Assembly: GCA_943787265.1 (NCBI GenBank)
Contig: CALSLT010000026.1
Location: forward strand, 111,050-175,049
Length of the DNA: 64,000 nt
From: an uncultured Planctomycetaceae bacterium
GTDB lineage: Bacteria > Planctomycetota > Planctomycetia > Planctomycetales > Planctomycetaceae
Direction of reading: 5' to 3'
The position numbers were made by a program, and so were the translations under genes. Positions within the stretch are counted from its first letter, which is position 1; each line of letters opens with the position of its first letter. Positions 8,752 to 16,528 of the stretch are shown in pieces. The notes below the pieces were generated by a model. It was not told the DNA's origin. It ran no database searches and saw nothing but the letters and a program-made list of their open reading frames with translations.

Positions 8752-9504
8752 CTACTTGATCGCGATCAGCTCGATTTCGAAGATCAGCGTCGCTCCGGGG
8801 CCAATGTCTGCACCCGCTCCGCGTTCTCCGTAAGCGAGTTCTGACGGAATGAAGAGGCGCCATTTGTCGCCGACTTTCATCATCTGCAACGCTTCGGTCC
8901 ACCCGGCGATGACGCCTCCAACGGGAAAGCTGATCGGCTCGTCGGCTGGTGTTGGACCTTTTCCTCGGTACGAACCGTCAAAGATGTCGCCGTTAATTAA
9001 CTGGCCTTTGTAATGCGTTGTGACGGTGTCGGATTTCGTCGGAGTGGCACCGCTTCCGGATCGGATGATTTCATACTGCAGACCAGTCTTCGTTGTTTTG
9101 ACGCCCGGCTTCTTTGCATTGGCGGCGAGGAATTTTTTTCCACCTTCTGCGTTCTTAGCAGCCGCTGCTGTTTTTTTTGCTTCAATCATTCGCTGCAATT
9201 CGGTAAACGCCGCGGACAGTTCCCCCTGACTCAGAGCCGGTTCTTTGCCAGCTAATGCGTCGAAGATACCGCGTGCGACTGCGTTGACATCCAGATCGTC
9301 GGCTCCAAGACCCTGCTGTTTGATACTCCGTCCAACGTTCATTCCGATGCCGTAGCTAGCCTTCTGCTTCGGCGTCATCGCCGGTGCTGCTGGTTTTTTA
9401 GGCTTCGCAGCTTCGGCGGCAGGTTTCGCAGCGTCTTGAGCGTAAACAGAAACCATTGATACGGCAGTGACAGCACACGCTAGCGCGAATGATTGGATTC
9501 GCAT
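8752..9504 (-). CDS. Exported FKBP-type peptidyl-prolyl isomerase
   Basis: The start is the ATG at 9504, with AGGAG 7 bases upstream. Residues 1 to about 22 are a signal peptide ending near VSVYAQ; an Ala/Lys/Pro-rich linker follows. Residues about 45-140 resemble the dimerising FKBP N-terminal domain (SYGIGMNVGRSIKQQ). The C-terminal FKBP domain (about 150-250) contains VTTHYKGQLINGDIFDGSY, FPVGGVIAGWTEALQMMKVG, LAYGERGAG and ATLIFEIEL, which carry the active-site residues of the FkpA/Mip class. It should speed proline isomerisation during folding of envelope proteins. Length is typical. Confidence 0.92.
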   Translation of the reverse strand: MRIQSFALACAVTAVSMVSVYAQDAAKPAAEAAKPKKPAAPAMTPKQKASYGIGMNVGRSIKQQGLGADDLDVNAVARGIFDALAGKEPALSQGELSAAFTELQRMIEAKKTAAAAKNAEGGKKFLAANAKKPGVKTTKTGLQYEIIRSGSGATPTKSDTVTTHYKGQLINGDIFDGSYRGKGPTPADEPISFPVGGVIAGWTEALQMMKVGDKWRLFIPSELAYGERGAGADIGPGATLIFEIELIAIK

Positions 9505-9749
9505 GAGAGTTCTCCTGAATCTGGTGGGTGGTCGAGAAGGTGGGTACGACGCCAAAGCGGAACAAAAAAAGTCGCACCCGAATTCTCGTGGAGTCTTCAT
9601 CGCGAATCTCGCGGTGGTCTTCCAAACCGATTCAGACAGAACAGTTCCCGATCCAGTCTCCCTTGTCGTGATGGCAGGTTAGGTGGCAACACTTTTTTGT
9701 TGGCGACACATAGTAGCAGAGTATGGGCTCCGGCCTTGCCGTTATCGAG

Positions 9750-10079
9750 TCAAGCCTGTTCCCACTCCCGCGCGACGGACAGCTCGTGCAGGTGTTCCCA
9801 GGTGTAGAGACCGGTGTCGTGCTGGTCGTTCCAGCGGATCTTCACCGCGTAATTGCCGGTGAGTTGAGCGGCTTCCAGATCGATACCTTCCGGGATGTCC
9901 TCAACGTCAACCATTCGCTCGTTTGTGAATTCGTTGACGCACCCTGCGCATGGGCAGCGGCCTCGTAGATAGCGAAATGGAATCTGAACCGTCACTCCGT
10001 CCGGCCAGGTGATTTCAAAAACCCGGTCGGCACGGATAGCGCGAAGATTTTGCGGAGACAAAGCCATTGAGTATTCCAT
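9750..10079 (-). CDS. DUF971 family protein (gamma-butyrobetaine hydroxylase-like N-terminal domain)
   Basis: The 109-residue product has the DUF971 layout: I..WPDGVTVQIPFRYLRGRCPCAGCVNEFT, then EDIPEGIDLEAAQLTGNYAVKIRWNDQHDTGLYTW. The three cysteines in RCPCAGC fit the small metal-binding fold shared with the N-terminus of gamma-butyrobetaine hydroxylases. The molecular role is not settled; in bacteria the domain is often linked to iron-sulfur cluster genes. It follows folE by 27 bases on the same strand, so the two are probably co-transcribed. The ATG at 10079 is used here; the ATG at 10067 is an alternative with a slightly better upstream GGAA. Confidence 0.82.
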   Translation of the reverse strand: MEYSMALSPQNLRAIRADRVFEITWPDGVTVQIPFRYLRGRCPCAGCVNEFTNERMVDVEDIPEGIDLEAAQLTGNYAVKIRWNDQHDTGLYTWEHLHELSVAREWEQA

Positions 10080-10106
10080 CAAAGAGCGACTGCAAAGTCG
10101 GTCGTG

Positions 10107-10703
10107 TTAAATCAGGTTGGACTGTTTGGACTGAATCAGCGACATCGCTTCGGCTCGAGTCGCCTCGTTGGAACGAAGCAGTCCGCGAACGGCGCTGGTG
10201 ATCGTCAGGCTTCCCGGCTTGCGAATCCCGCGGATTGACATGCACGAGTGCGTTGCCTCCAGGACGACGATCACGCCTTTGGCATCCAGTTCGGTCGACA
10301 TCAGGTCCGCAATCTGGTGCGTCATCCGCTCCTGAACCTGAGGACGTTTTGAGACTTCTTCCACGACGCGAGCCAGCTTGCTGAGCCCCGCGACTTTTCC
10401 GTTCGGCACGTAGCCAACATGAGCCACGCCCATGAAAGGCAGCATGTGGTGCTCACACATGCTGTTGAAGCTGATGTCGCGCACCAGGACCAGCTCGTCG
10501 TAGGTTTCCTCGAAGACCTTCTTCAGATGCCGGCCCGGATCGAGTTTTAATCCGCTGAAAAGTTCGGCGTACATTCTCGCAACCCGCGCCGGCGTTTCGA
10601 GCAGGCCGTCACGATCCGGATCTTCGCCAACTGCTTCCAGGATCTCTCGGACCGCCTTCTCAATACGAGGCAGATCGACTTTATGTTCGTTTTCTTCAGA
10701 CAT
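10107..10703 (-). CDS. folE: GTP cyclohydrolase I
   Basis: The 198-residue protein matches type I GTP cyclohydrolase over its whole length. The zinc ligands are visible: Cys83 in SMCEHHMLPF, the adjacent His, and Cys154 in THSCMSIRG. Further conserved segments are DPDRDGLLETPARVARMY and VAGLSKLARVVEEVSKRPQVQERMT. The enzyme converts GTP to 7,8-dihydroneopterin triphosphate, the first step toward folate and tetrahydrobiopterin. TGAGAG lies upstream of the ATG. The divergent gene on the right is an unrelated amidohydrolase. Confidence 0.97.
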   Translation of the reverse strand: MSEENEHKVDLPRIEKAVREILEAVGEDPDRDGLLETPARVARMYAELFSGLKLDPGRHLKKVFEETYDELVLVRDISFNSMCEHHMLPFMGVAHVGYVPNGKVAGLSKLARVVEEVSKRPQVQERMTHQIADLMSTELDAKGVIVVLEATHSCMSIRGIRKPGSLTITSAVRGLLRSNEATRAEAMSLIQSKQSNLI

Positions 10704-10937
10704 GAAAAACTCTCATCGCAGTTCGGCAAATCAAACCATTTCGTTCGCGGCGTAGGTTAGGAACTGCACGGTGAGTCGTCGAGCGGCCGAAATGAGACCA
10801 GGAAACAGCTGTGTCCGCTTGCTGAGTGATTGCTGACCCGGAAGAATGAATGCTCGTCAATCTTCGCCCCAAGCGGTCAACGTGTCCGCAGATCGGGCAT
10901 GACATCAGTTGCCGCCAGTTCAACCGGAGTTTGCCTG

Positions 10938-11885
10938 ATGACCAGTCAATCGATTTTCACGCGCCGAGAAATGCTCATGACAACGGCAGCCACCGCGGCC
11001 GGAGCCGCCGCTCTTCCAGCAGGTCTCGAGGCCGCCGACTCTGGCAAGGGTGCAGGTTGGATCGACGCTCATTCACACATCTGGCCACCGACGGTCGACA
11101 AGTACCCGCTCGAAGCCGGCAAGACCGTCGCGGATCTGGCACCGCCCAGCTTCACCGGCGAAGAACTGATGGCAATCGCCCGGCCTGCCGGAGTACGACG
11201 AGTCGTCCTGATTCAGCACAATGGTTATCACGGGTTCGACAATTCTTACCTGGTCGACGCCTGGAAGGCTCATCCTGATCGGTACCGAGTCGTCGGCATG
11301 GTCGATTCACGAAAGCCAGGCTCCGGCAAGGCCATGCGTGCCTTACACAAAACAGGCGTGACCGGATTTCGCATCACGCCGGGCCGACTGGGACCCGACT
11401 GGCTGGACACTCCGGGCATGGCCGAAATGTGGAACACCGGAGCTGAAACCGGTCAAAATATGTGCGGTCTGATCAACCCGTCCGACCTGCCGGGCATCGA
11501 TGCGATGTGCCGAAAACATCCAGACACGCCAGTCGTCATCGACCACTTCGCTCGCATCGGCGTCGACGGAAAGATCCGAAAGAAAGACCTCGACAATCTG
11601 TGCGGCCTGGCGAAATACAAAAAGGCTCACGTCAAGATTTCTGCGTACTACGCACTCGGCAAAAAGAAGCCGCCGTACGACGATCTGGTCCCGATGATCA
11701 AACGCCTGTACGACGCCTTCGGCCCTGAACGTCTGATGTGGGCCAGCGATTGCCCGTACCAGCTCAACGACGGAAACAGCTACGAAGCATCCATCTCGCT
11801 GATCACCGACCGTATCGACTTCCTGACGAAGTCGGACAAGCAGTGGCTGCTTCGAAAAACTGCCGAAGCTGTTTTCTTTTCCTGA
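10938..11885 (+). CDS. Tat-exported amidohydrolase (amidohydrolase_2 family)
   Basis: The start is the ATG at 10938, with CCGGAG about 9 bases upstream, rather than the upstream in-frame codons. The N-terminus FTRREMLMTTAATAAGAAAL is a twin-arginine-type signal, so the enzyme is probably exported folded. The 315-residue protein is a TIM-barrel metal-dependent hydrolase: DAHSHIW carries the HxH metal ligands (His45, His47), VVIDHFAR a further histidine, and LMWASDCPYQ near the C-terminus the catalytic Asp. Relatives hydrolyse lactones or decarboxylate aromatic acids; the substrate here is unknown. D-lactate dehydrogenase follows 54 bases downstream. Confidence 0.85.
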   Translation: MTSQSIFTRREMLMTTAATAAGAAALPAGLEAADSGKGAGWIDAHSHIWPPTVDKYPLEAGKTVADLAPPSFTGEELMAIARPAGVRRVVLIQHNGYHGFDNSYLVDAWKAHPDRYRVVGMVDSRKPGSGKAMRALHKTGVTGFRITPGRLGPDWLDTPGMAEMWNTGAETGQNMCGLINPSDLPGIDAMCRKHPDTPVVIDHFARIGVDGKIRKKDLDNLCGLAKYKKAHVKISAYYALGKKKPPYDDLVPMIKRLYDAFGPERLMWASDCPYQLNDGNSYEASISLITDRIDFLTKSDKQWLLRKTAEAVFFS

Positions 11886-11939
11886 GTCGATTGTTCGCGC
11901 ACAAACAGGTGTCGGTTTTGCAAAAGGAGAGGCAAGCGA

Positions 11940-12962
11940 ATGCGGGTCGCCGTTTTCAGCACAAAGAAGTACGACCGGGAGTTTCTGACAGCGGCAAACG
12001 ACAGTCATGGTCACTCGTTGGAATTCTTCGAAGCTCGGCTCACTAAAGCATCCGCCCCGCTCGCCCGTGAGTTTCCTGCCGTATGTATCTTCGTCAACGA
12101 TGTGATGGACGAGGCGACTTTGACCGATCTCGCGCAGCACGGTCTGCGGGTCGTTGCGTTACGTTGTGCCGGTTTCAACAACGTTGATCTTTCTGCAGCA
12201 GCAAGGCTCGGAATTCAGGTCGTGCGAGTTCCCGCGTACTCACCTCACGCCGTCGCGGAACACACCATCGCGTTACTGCTTGCTTTGAACCGACGGATTC
12301 ATCGAGCCTTTTCGCGAGTGCGTGAAGGGAACTTCTCGCTGGATGGCCTGATGGGATTTGACCTACACGGAAAAACGGCCGGCGTCATTGGAACTGGCCG
12401 GATCGGAATCCTGATCGCTCAGATTCTGAAAGGCTTCGGCTGCAACGTGCTCACATTTGACGTGCAACAGAACTCCGAAGTTGAACGAATTGGGGCTCAG
12501 TCAGTGTCGCTGGACGAACTGATTTCGCAGTCGGATCTAATCTCTCTCCACTGTCCGTTGACTCCAGAAACTCACCACCTGATCAATTCTGAATCGATTG
12601 GTCAGATGAAACGCGGAGTCGTTTTGCTCAACACCAGTCGAGGCGGCATTGTTGACACCGACGCGGTCATCGCCGGTTTAAAAACCGGGCAGGTCGGTGG
12701 CCTGGCAATCGATGTTTACGAGGAAGAAGCCGACCTGTTCTTCGAAGACCTGTCGAGCGAGGTCATTCATGACGATGTCTTCGCGAGGCTGCTGACTTTC
12801 CCGAACGTGCTGGTTACCGGACATCAGGCATTTTTCACGCAGGAAGCGATGGAACAAATCGCGGCCACAACGCTCTCCAACATCACCGAAATTGAATCCG
12901 GGACCGATTGCCCGAACACTGTTACTGTCGACAAAGTACTCAACAAGACGCAAGCACGGTGA
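11940..12962 (+). CDS. ldhA: D-lactate dehydrogenase (D-2-hydroxyacid dehydrogenase family)
   Basis: The 340-residue protein starts at the ATG at 11940 behind a strong AAAAGGAGAGG. It matches the fermentative D-lactate dehydrogenase subgroup: MRVAVFSTKKYDREFL at the start, LRCAGFNNVDL, the dinucleotide-binding motif GVIGTGRIG near 151-159, HCPLTPETHHLIN, LLNTSRGGIVDTDAV, and VTGHQAFFTQEAM with the catalytic histidine. It reduces pyruvate to D-lactate with NADH, or the reverse. Subgroup assignment is good because the N-terminal segment and the TGHQAFFT motif are specific to it. Other 2-hydroxyacid substrates cannot be excluded. Confidence 0.9.
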   Translation: MRVAVFSTKKYDREFLTAANDSHGHSLEFFEARLTKASAPLAREFPAVCIFVNDVMDEATLTDLAQHGLRVVALRCAGFNNVDLSAAARLGIQVVRVPAYSPHAVAEHTIALLLALNRRIHRAFSRVREGNFSLDGLMGFDLHGKTAGVIGTGRIGILIAQILKGFGCNVLTFDVQQNSEVERIGAQSVSLDELISQSDLISLHCPLTPETHHLINSESIGQMKRGVVLLNTSRGGIVDTDAVIAGLKTGQVGGLAIDVYEEEADLFFEDLSSEVIHDDVFARLLTFPNVLVTGHQAFFTQEAMEQIAATTLSNITEIESGTDCPNTVTVDKVLNKTQAR

Positions 12963-12992
12963 TCGCTGAGCCGTCTGCACTCTCATGTCGAA

Positions 12993-13391
12993 TCAGTCGT
13001 GTCTTAACTTCGCAATTCGGTTGCGAGCGATGGTCACGTTTGACTTCAGCGATTCTCTAAACATGCCAACGTTTTTGAAGTTGCGTTTCACGATTGGCAG
13101 CTTGCCGATGACAGGGACCGTTTGCTCTTTCTCGACGATCAGCGATGGTTTTTCGACAACAACTGATTCTTCGTCATAGCTCTTGAGAACGCCTTCGTAT
13201 CGCATGGTCTCGCCGTCAGATTCAGATCTAAGAGTGATCGTGCATCGCTGCCCGATCGATTCTTTTGACAGAGCTGCGGTTGGATCTGCAGCGGTAGCTG
13301 CCGATGCAGAGCGAACGGGTGTTGTGATCGGAGACTGACATCCGGCGACGATCACGCATGCCAGCGCTGCAAGAACAGGACTCGTTCGCAT
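12993..13391 (-). CDS. Small lipoprotein of unknown function
   Basis: The start is the ATG at 13391, with GGAAGAAG 4-5 bases upstream. The N-terminus MRTSPVLAALACVIVAGCQS is a clear lipoprotein signal with lipobox VAGC. The mature part of about 113 residues is predicted beta-rich in its middle (CTITLRSESDGETMRYEGVLKSYDEESVVVE) and ends in a basic tail. The segment looks like a small beta-barrel binding or ribosome-maturation-like fold, but I do not recognise the family. It is convergent with ldhA (30 bases apart). Confidence 0.75.
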   Translation of the reverse strand: MRTSPVLAALACVIVAGCQSPITTPVRSASAATAADPTAALSKESIGQRCTITLRSESDGETMRYEGVLKSYDEESVVVEKPSLIVEKEQTVPVIGKLPIVKRNFKNVGMFRESLKSNVTIARNRIAKLRHD

Positions 13392-13593
13392 GTTGCTTCT
13401 TCCACTTAATGGCTGACACATCGTTGGGGGCATCCAGATCAGGTTCTGGAACTCGCACCCCAGAACAATCATGCGACTGTCGGTCGAGGCTCGTGCCGTG
13501 ACGACGGCAAGCTATGCGATAATTCGAAATCAGTGGAGATCGAATTTCTCGCGCTGCACTTCGTGACGACCAAGTCAAACGCCGTCATCTCTG

Positions 13594-15000
13594 TTAGTAG
13601 CAGTACAGCGCCGCATCCGTCCGAATGAACAACTGGCCTTGCGAGATCACCGGCGTTGCCATGATTCGTTGTTTGAAGTCGTGCGACGACAGAACGTCCC
13701 AATCAGATCCGGCTTTAATAATCGTGACGACTCCCTGTTCGCTGGCCGTGTAAATTAAGCCGTCGCCCGCGACTGGTGATGCGTAGTAGTTGCCTCGACC
13801 TTCCAGCCGACCCTGTCGCATAATTTCGCCGTTGGTGACATCCAGCGCCGTCATGATCCCGCCGTCCTTGATCATGTAAAACTCGTTTCGATAGACCAGC
13901 GGGCTGGGCACGGTCGGCAGACTCTTTCGCTGAATCCAGTCAACATGGGTCTCCGTCACGTCGCCCAGGCCGCCGGCCTTGACCGACATCGCGACGTTTT
14001 GAGCCAGCTCGAAGACTCGGGCGTGAGCGTCCCATTCTTCCAGATTCAGCTTCTCGTTCTGATCCAGATCGATCCGGAAGAACCGCGGCGTCACTGGACT
14101 GCCCTTGGGTAGTTCGTCTTTGCCGACTTCGTTGTCGCTGTTCTTGTCGTAGGCCTTCAGTGCTTCTTCGAATGACTCCATCGCGATTCGTTCGCTGGGA
14201 TCTCCACCTGGAGTCCATGTCGCTACAAACAAGCGATTGCCCCTGACGACCGGCGTGGTATCGACGATGCGGGAGAGTCCGTTGATCCACCAGATCGGCT
14301 TTCCATTCGACGGATCGTACGCAACCAGTTTGAGTGACCCGGCCACCACAATCTGATTTCTGCCGTCGACGTTCCAGACGACTGGCGTCGAGTAGCTGCG
14401 AGTAAAGTCGTTCCGATTGGTTTTCCAAAGTTGCTTGCCTGTCTTTGGGTCGAGTGCCACCAGGAAGTTGTCGAGATCGTGGTCCGAATTCAGGATCAAT
14501 TTGCCGTCGACCAGAATGGGCGAACTGCTCGCTCCGAATTCATCCTGGAACGGCCCCATTGGTTTTTCCCAGAGCTTCGTACCGGCCAAGTCGTAGCACA
14601 GCATGCCGTAGCTGCCAAAGAACGCAAAGACCCGCTCGCCATCACACGCCACACTGCAGGATGCCGGGCTGCCCACTCGGTGGAACTTTTCCACCGCTTG
14701 TGTCGGAGCGACCTGCTTCCAGTTCACGCTTCCCGTCGATCGATCAATCGAGACGGTGGCGATCTCTTTATTCTTTTCGTCCCACGTCGTCAGGTAGACC
14801 GAGTCTTGATGAACGCAGGGCGTCGAGTTTCCCGGCTTGAGTGGACGGACCCAACGCGGCTGAGCAGCGGTCAGGTCGGAAGGCAATCCCTTGCTGGCGG
14901 CAACGCCGGAGTGCTGTCGGAAGTACGAAACGGAGTCAGCAATCGCCGCGGGTGCTGACGTCAACAAAAGGACGACCGCGCAAAGGAGTGACTTGCTCAT
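13594..15000 (-). CDS. Exported PQQ-type beta-propeller protein with inserted EF-hands
   Basis: The 468-residue protein has a signal peptide (1 to about 21, ending AAIADS) and repeated propeller blades with the W/Q-containing PQQ-repeat pattern, for example DRSTGSVNWKQ, DPKTGKQLWKTN, DPSNGKPIWWING and DVTNGEIMRQG. At about 285-325 two EF-hand-like calcium loops (DKNSDNEVGKDE and DLDQNEKLNLEE) interrupt the propeller. There is no quinoprotein dehydrogenase active site, so a structural or binding role like that of BamB is more likely than catalysis. The two EF-hands suggest calcium binding at the surface or in the periplasm. Confidence 0.82.
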   Translation of the reverse strand: MSKSLLCAVVLLLTSAPAAIADSVSYFRQHSGVAASKGLPSDLTAAQPRWVRPLKPGNSTPCVHQDSVYLTTWDEKNKEIATVSIDRSTGSVNWKQVAPTQAVEKFHRVGSPASCSVACDGERVFAFFGSYGMLCYDLAGTKLWEKPMGPFQDEFGASSSPILVDGKLILNSDHDLDNFLVALDPKTGKQLWKTNRNDFTRSYSTPVVWNVDGRNQIVVAGSLKLVAYDPSNGKPIWWINGLSRIVDTTPVVRGNRLFVATWTPGGDPSERIAMESFEEALKAYDKNSDNEVGKDELPKGSPVTPRFFRIDLDQNEKLNLEEWDAHARVFELAQNVAMSVKAGGLGDVTETHVDWIQRKSLPTVPSPLVYRNEFYMIKDGGIMTALDVTNGEIMRQGRLEGRGNYYASPVAGDGLIYTASEQGVVTIIKAGSDWDVLSSHDFKQRIMATPVISQGQLFIRTDAALYCY

Positions 15001-15094
15001 GGGGATACTTTCGTGACTGTTCGCAACGTGGGTTTATTCGAAGCGAAATTCGTTTGTGCCATTCTTCTCGATCACAGCCGTGACCTGCAATCGC

Positions 15095-15862
15095 TCAGCC
15101 AGAGATTCGCTCGAGTATCTTGTCGAGTTCGGCCGCCAACTCCTCGTACCAGCCTTCGTCTCGTGTCGCGTTAAGAACCTGCTCATTCAAACCTCCGGCG
15201 GTTAAGCAGTCGGTACTGAGCGTCCGAAGTTCCTCAGCTTTCAACTCTCTCGACTGAGTCGCTAACGAGTGAAACAACGCGGTCGAATACTGGCTCGCTG
15301 CTTCGGCGGCGACGCCTTTGGATTCGAGCCATCGAGCGTTCGTCGCGACCAGTTCGAACAACGTCGCCATGAGGGCGCTACTCGCCGAGAACGTTGAAAA
15401 CTGTTGTTGATCTTTGACTGGAATAACCGTGCCGATTCGCGAAAGCAACGGCGTCAGGTCGGGGCATGATGGGTAGATCGGAATCGGCCCAACACCCAAC
15501 TCATTGGGTGGCATGGGAATCAGGCGATGAATTCGTGAAGCGGGTTTCACCTTTTCCGAGATTTGATCGACAGAAACGATCGCCGCCATGCTGACGATGA
15601 CCTGGTCGTCCCGGAACGAAAGCGTGTCCAACAAATCCAGAGTTTGTTGTGGAAGCGTTCCCAAAAACACAACGTCAACTCGGTCAACAATCGTCTGATT
15701 GTCAGACTCAACTTCGACGTTCGAAAATCGTTCAGCTAACCGCGCGGAGCGATGACGGCTTCGCTCCGAAACAACCACGATTTCATCATGACCACCGTGT
15801 TGAATCAGCCCCGTAATCACATGTTCGGAGATTGCTCCGATTCCGATGAACCCAAGTTTCAC
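15095..15862 (-). CDS. Pyrroline-5-carboxylate reductase-like NAD(P)-binding protein
   Basis: The start is taken as the GTG at 15862 because TTGAGG lies 6 bases upstream and the product then begins VKLGFIGIGAISEHV, the usual N-terminus of the ProC family. The ATG at 15886 is an alternative without a ribosome-binding site. The Rossmann motif GFIGIGAIS and segments VDVVFLGTLPQQ, VSMAAIVSVDQI and IPMPPNELGVGPIPIYP follow the ProC pattern with changes. The C-terminal helical domain has LSTDCLTAGGLNEQVL in place of the canonical proline-binding TSPGGTTxxgl loop. This divergence makes P5C reduction uncertain; a related imine or amine reductase is possible. Confidence 0.7.
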   Translation of the reverse strand: MKLGFIGIGAISEHVITGLIQHGGHDEIVVVSERSRHRSARLAERFSNVEVESDNQTIVDRVDVVFLGTLPQQTLDLLDTLSFRDDQVIVSMAAIVSVDQISEKVKPASRIHRLIPMPPNELGVGPIPIYPSCPDLTPLLSRIGTVIPVKDQQQFSTFSASSALMATLFELVATNARWLESKGVAAEAASQYSTALFHSLATQSRELKAEELRTLSTDCLTAGGLNEQVLNATRDEGWYEELAAELDKILERISG

Positions 15863-16051
15863 TGACGACCTCAATTGAAATTTCATGGAAACGAGAGAGA
15901 TGACAACAACGTTGCCTGCCTGGCATTCAGAGGTCTCTACCGTGTTGATCAATCGGCGACAACGCAAGTCGGCGTTGAAACCGTCTGAGAGTACTCGATG
16001 AGCACGTTTTGCGAGTTCACAGATTACCGCTAATAAATTATCGGTTTCGTG

Positions 16052-16080
16052 TTGATGTCCATAGAAGTAAGCAATATTTT
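16052..16080 (+). promoter_or_regulatory. Candidate sigma-70-type promoter for the BlaI/M56 operon
   Basis: TTGATG and TATTTT are separated by 17 bases, in an AT-rich patch 59 bases before the BlaI-type start codon. The spacing fits a housekeeping promoter. I could not find a clear BlaI-type inverted repeat beside it. The call rests on motif and position only. Confidence 0.35.
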
Positions 16081-16138
16081 TTTAGCGGACAAGTAGGCAG
16101 ACAATAAAGTTTTTTGGATCGAATACACGGGACCGTTG

Positions 16139-16528
16139 ATGAGTGAGTTGCACCTGAGCCGTCGTGAACGGCAAATAATGGACATCGTCTTCAGGTTGGG
16201 CCAGGCAAGTGTCATGGATATTCAGGCTGAACTGCCCGATGCGCCGACTGACGCTGCCATTCGGCGGATGCTCAAGATTCTCGAAGAGAAGAAGCATTTG
16301 CGCGGCCGACTCGATGGTCGAAAGATGATTTACTCTCCAGCGCAGGCTCGAGGCCGGGCGGCAAAGTCAGCACTCAATCGGGTGGTGACAACATTTTTTG
16401 ACGGGTCAATTGAGCGAGCGTTTGCGTCATGGTTGGCTGACCCAAAACAAAAGGTTGATCCCGCAGAATTGAAAAAACTCAGCAGAATGATCGAAGAGGC
16501 CGAGCAGCGGGAGCAGGCCGATGATTGA
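16139..16528 (+). CDS. BlaI/MecI-family transcriptional repressor
   Basis: The start is the ATG at 16139. The 129-residue product has the BlaI winged-helix domain: LSRRERQIMDIVFRLGQASVMDIQAEL, then PTDAAIRRMLKILEEKKHL, and the wing GRKMIYSP. The C-terminal region (residues about 80-120) is the dimerisation part; the site where the partner protease would cleave is not obvious. The stop codon overlaps the start of the M56 protein gene (shared bases 16521-16528), the standard coupling of repressor and antirepressor. It probably represses its own operon. Whether it relates to beta-lactams is unknown: in planctomycetes such pairs are common and need not concern antibiotics. Confidence 0.9.
   Translation: MSELHLSRRERQIMDIVFRLGQASVMDIQAELPDAPTDAAIRRMLKILEEKKHLRGRLDGRKMIYSPAQARGRAAKSALNRVVTTFFDGSIERAFASWLADPKQKVDPAELKKLSRMIEEAEQREQADD

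Noticed and set aside
11343..12140. 265-codon minus-strand open frame
   Set aside because: It lies wholly opposite the amidohydrolase and D-lactate dehydrogenase genes and has no recognisable motif. It is a by-product of their codon use.
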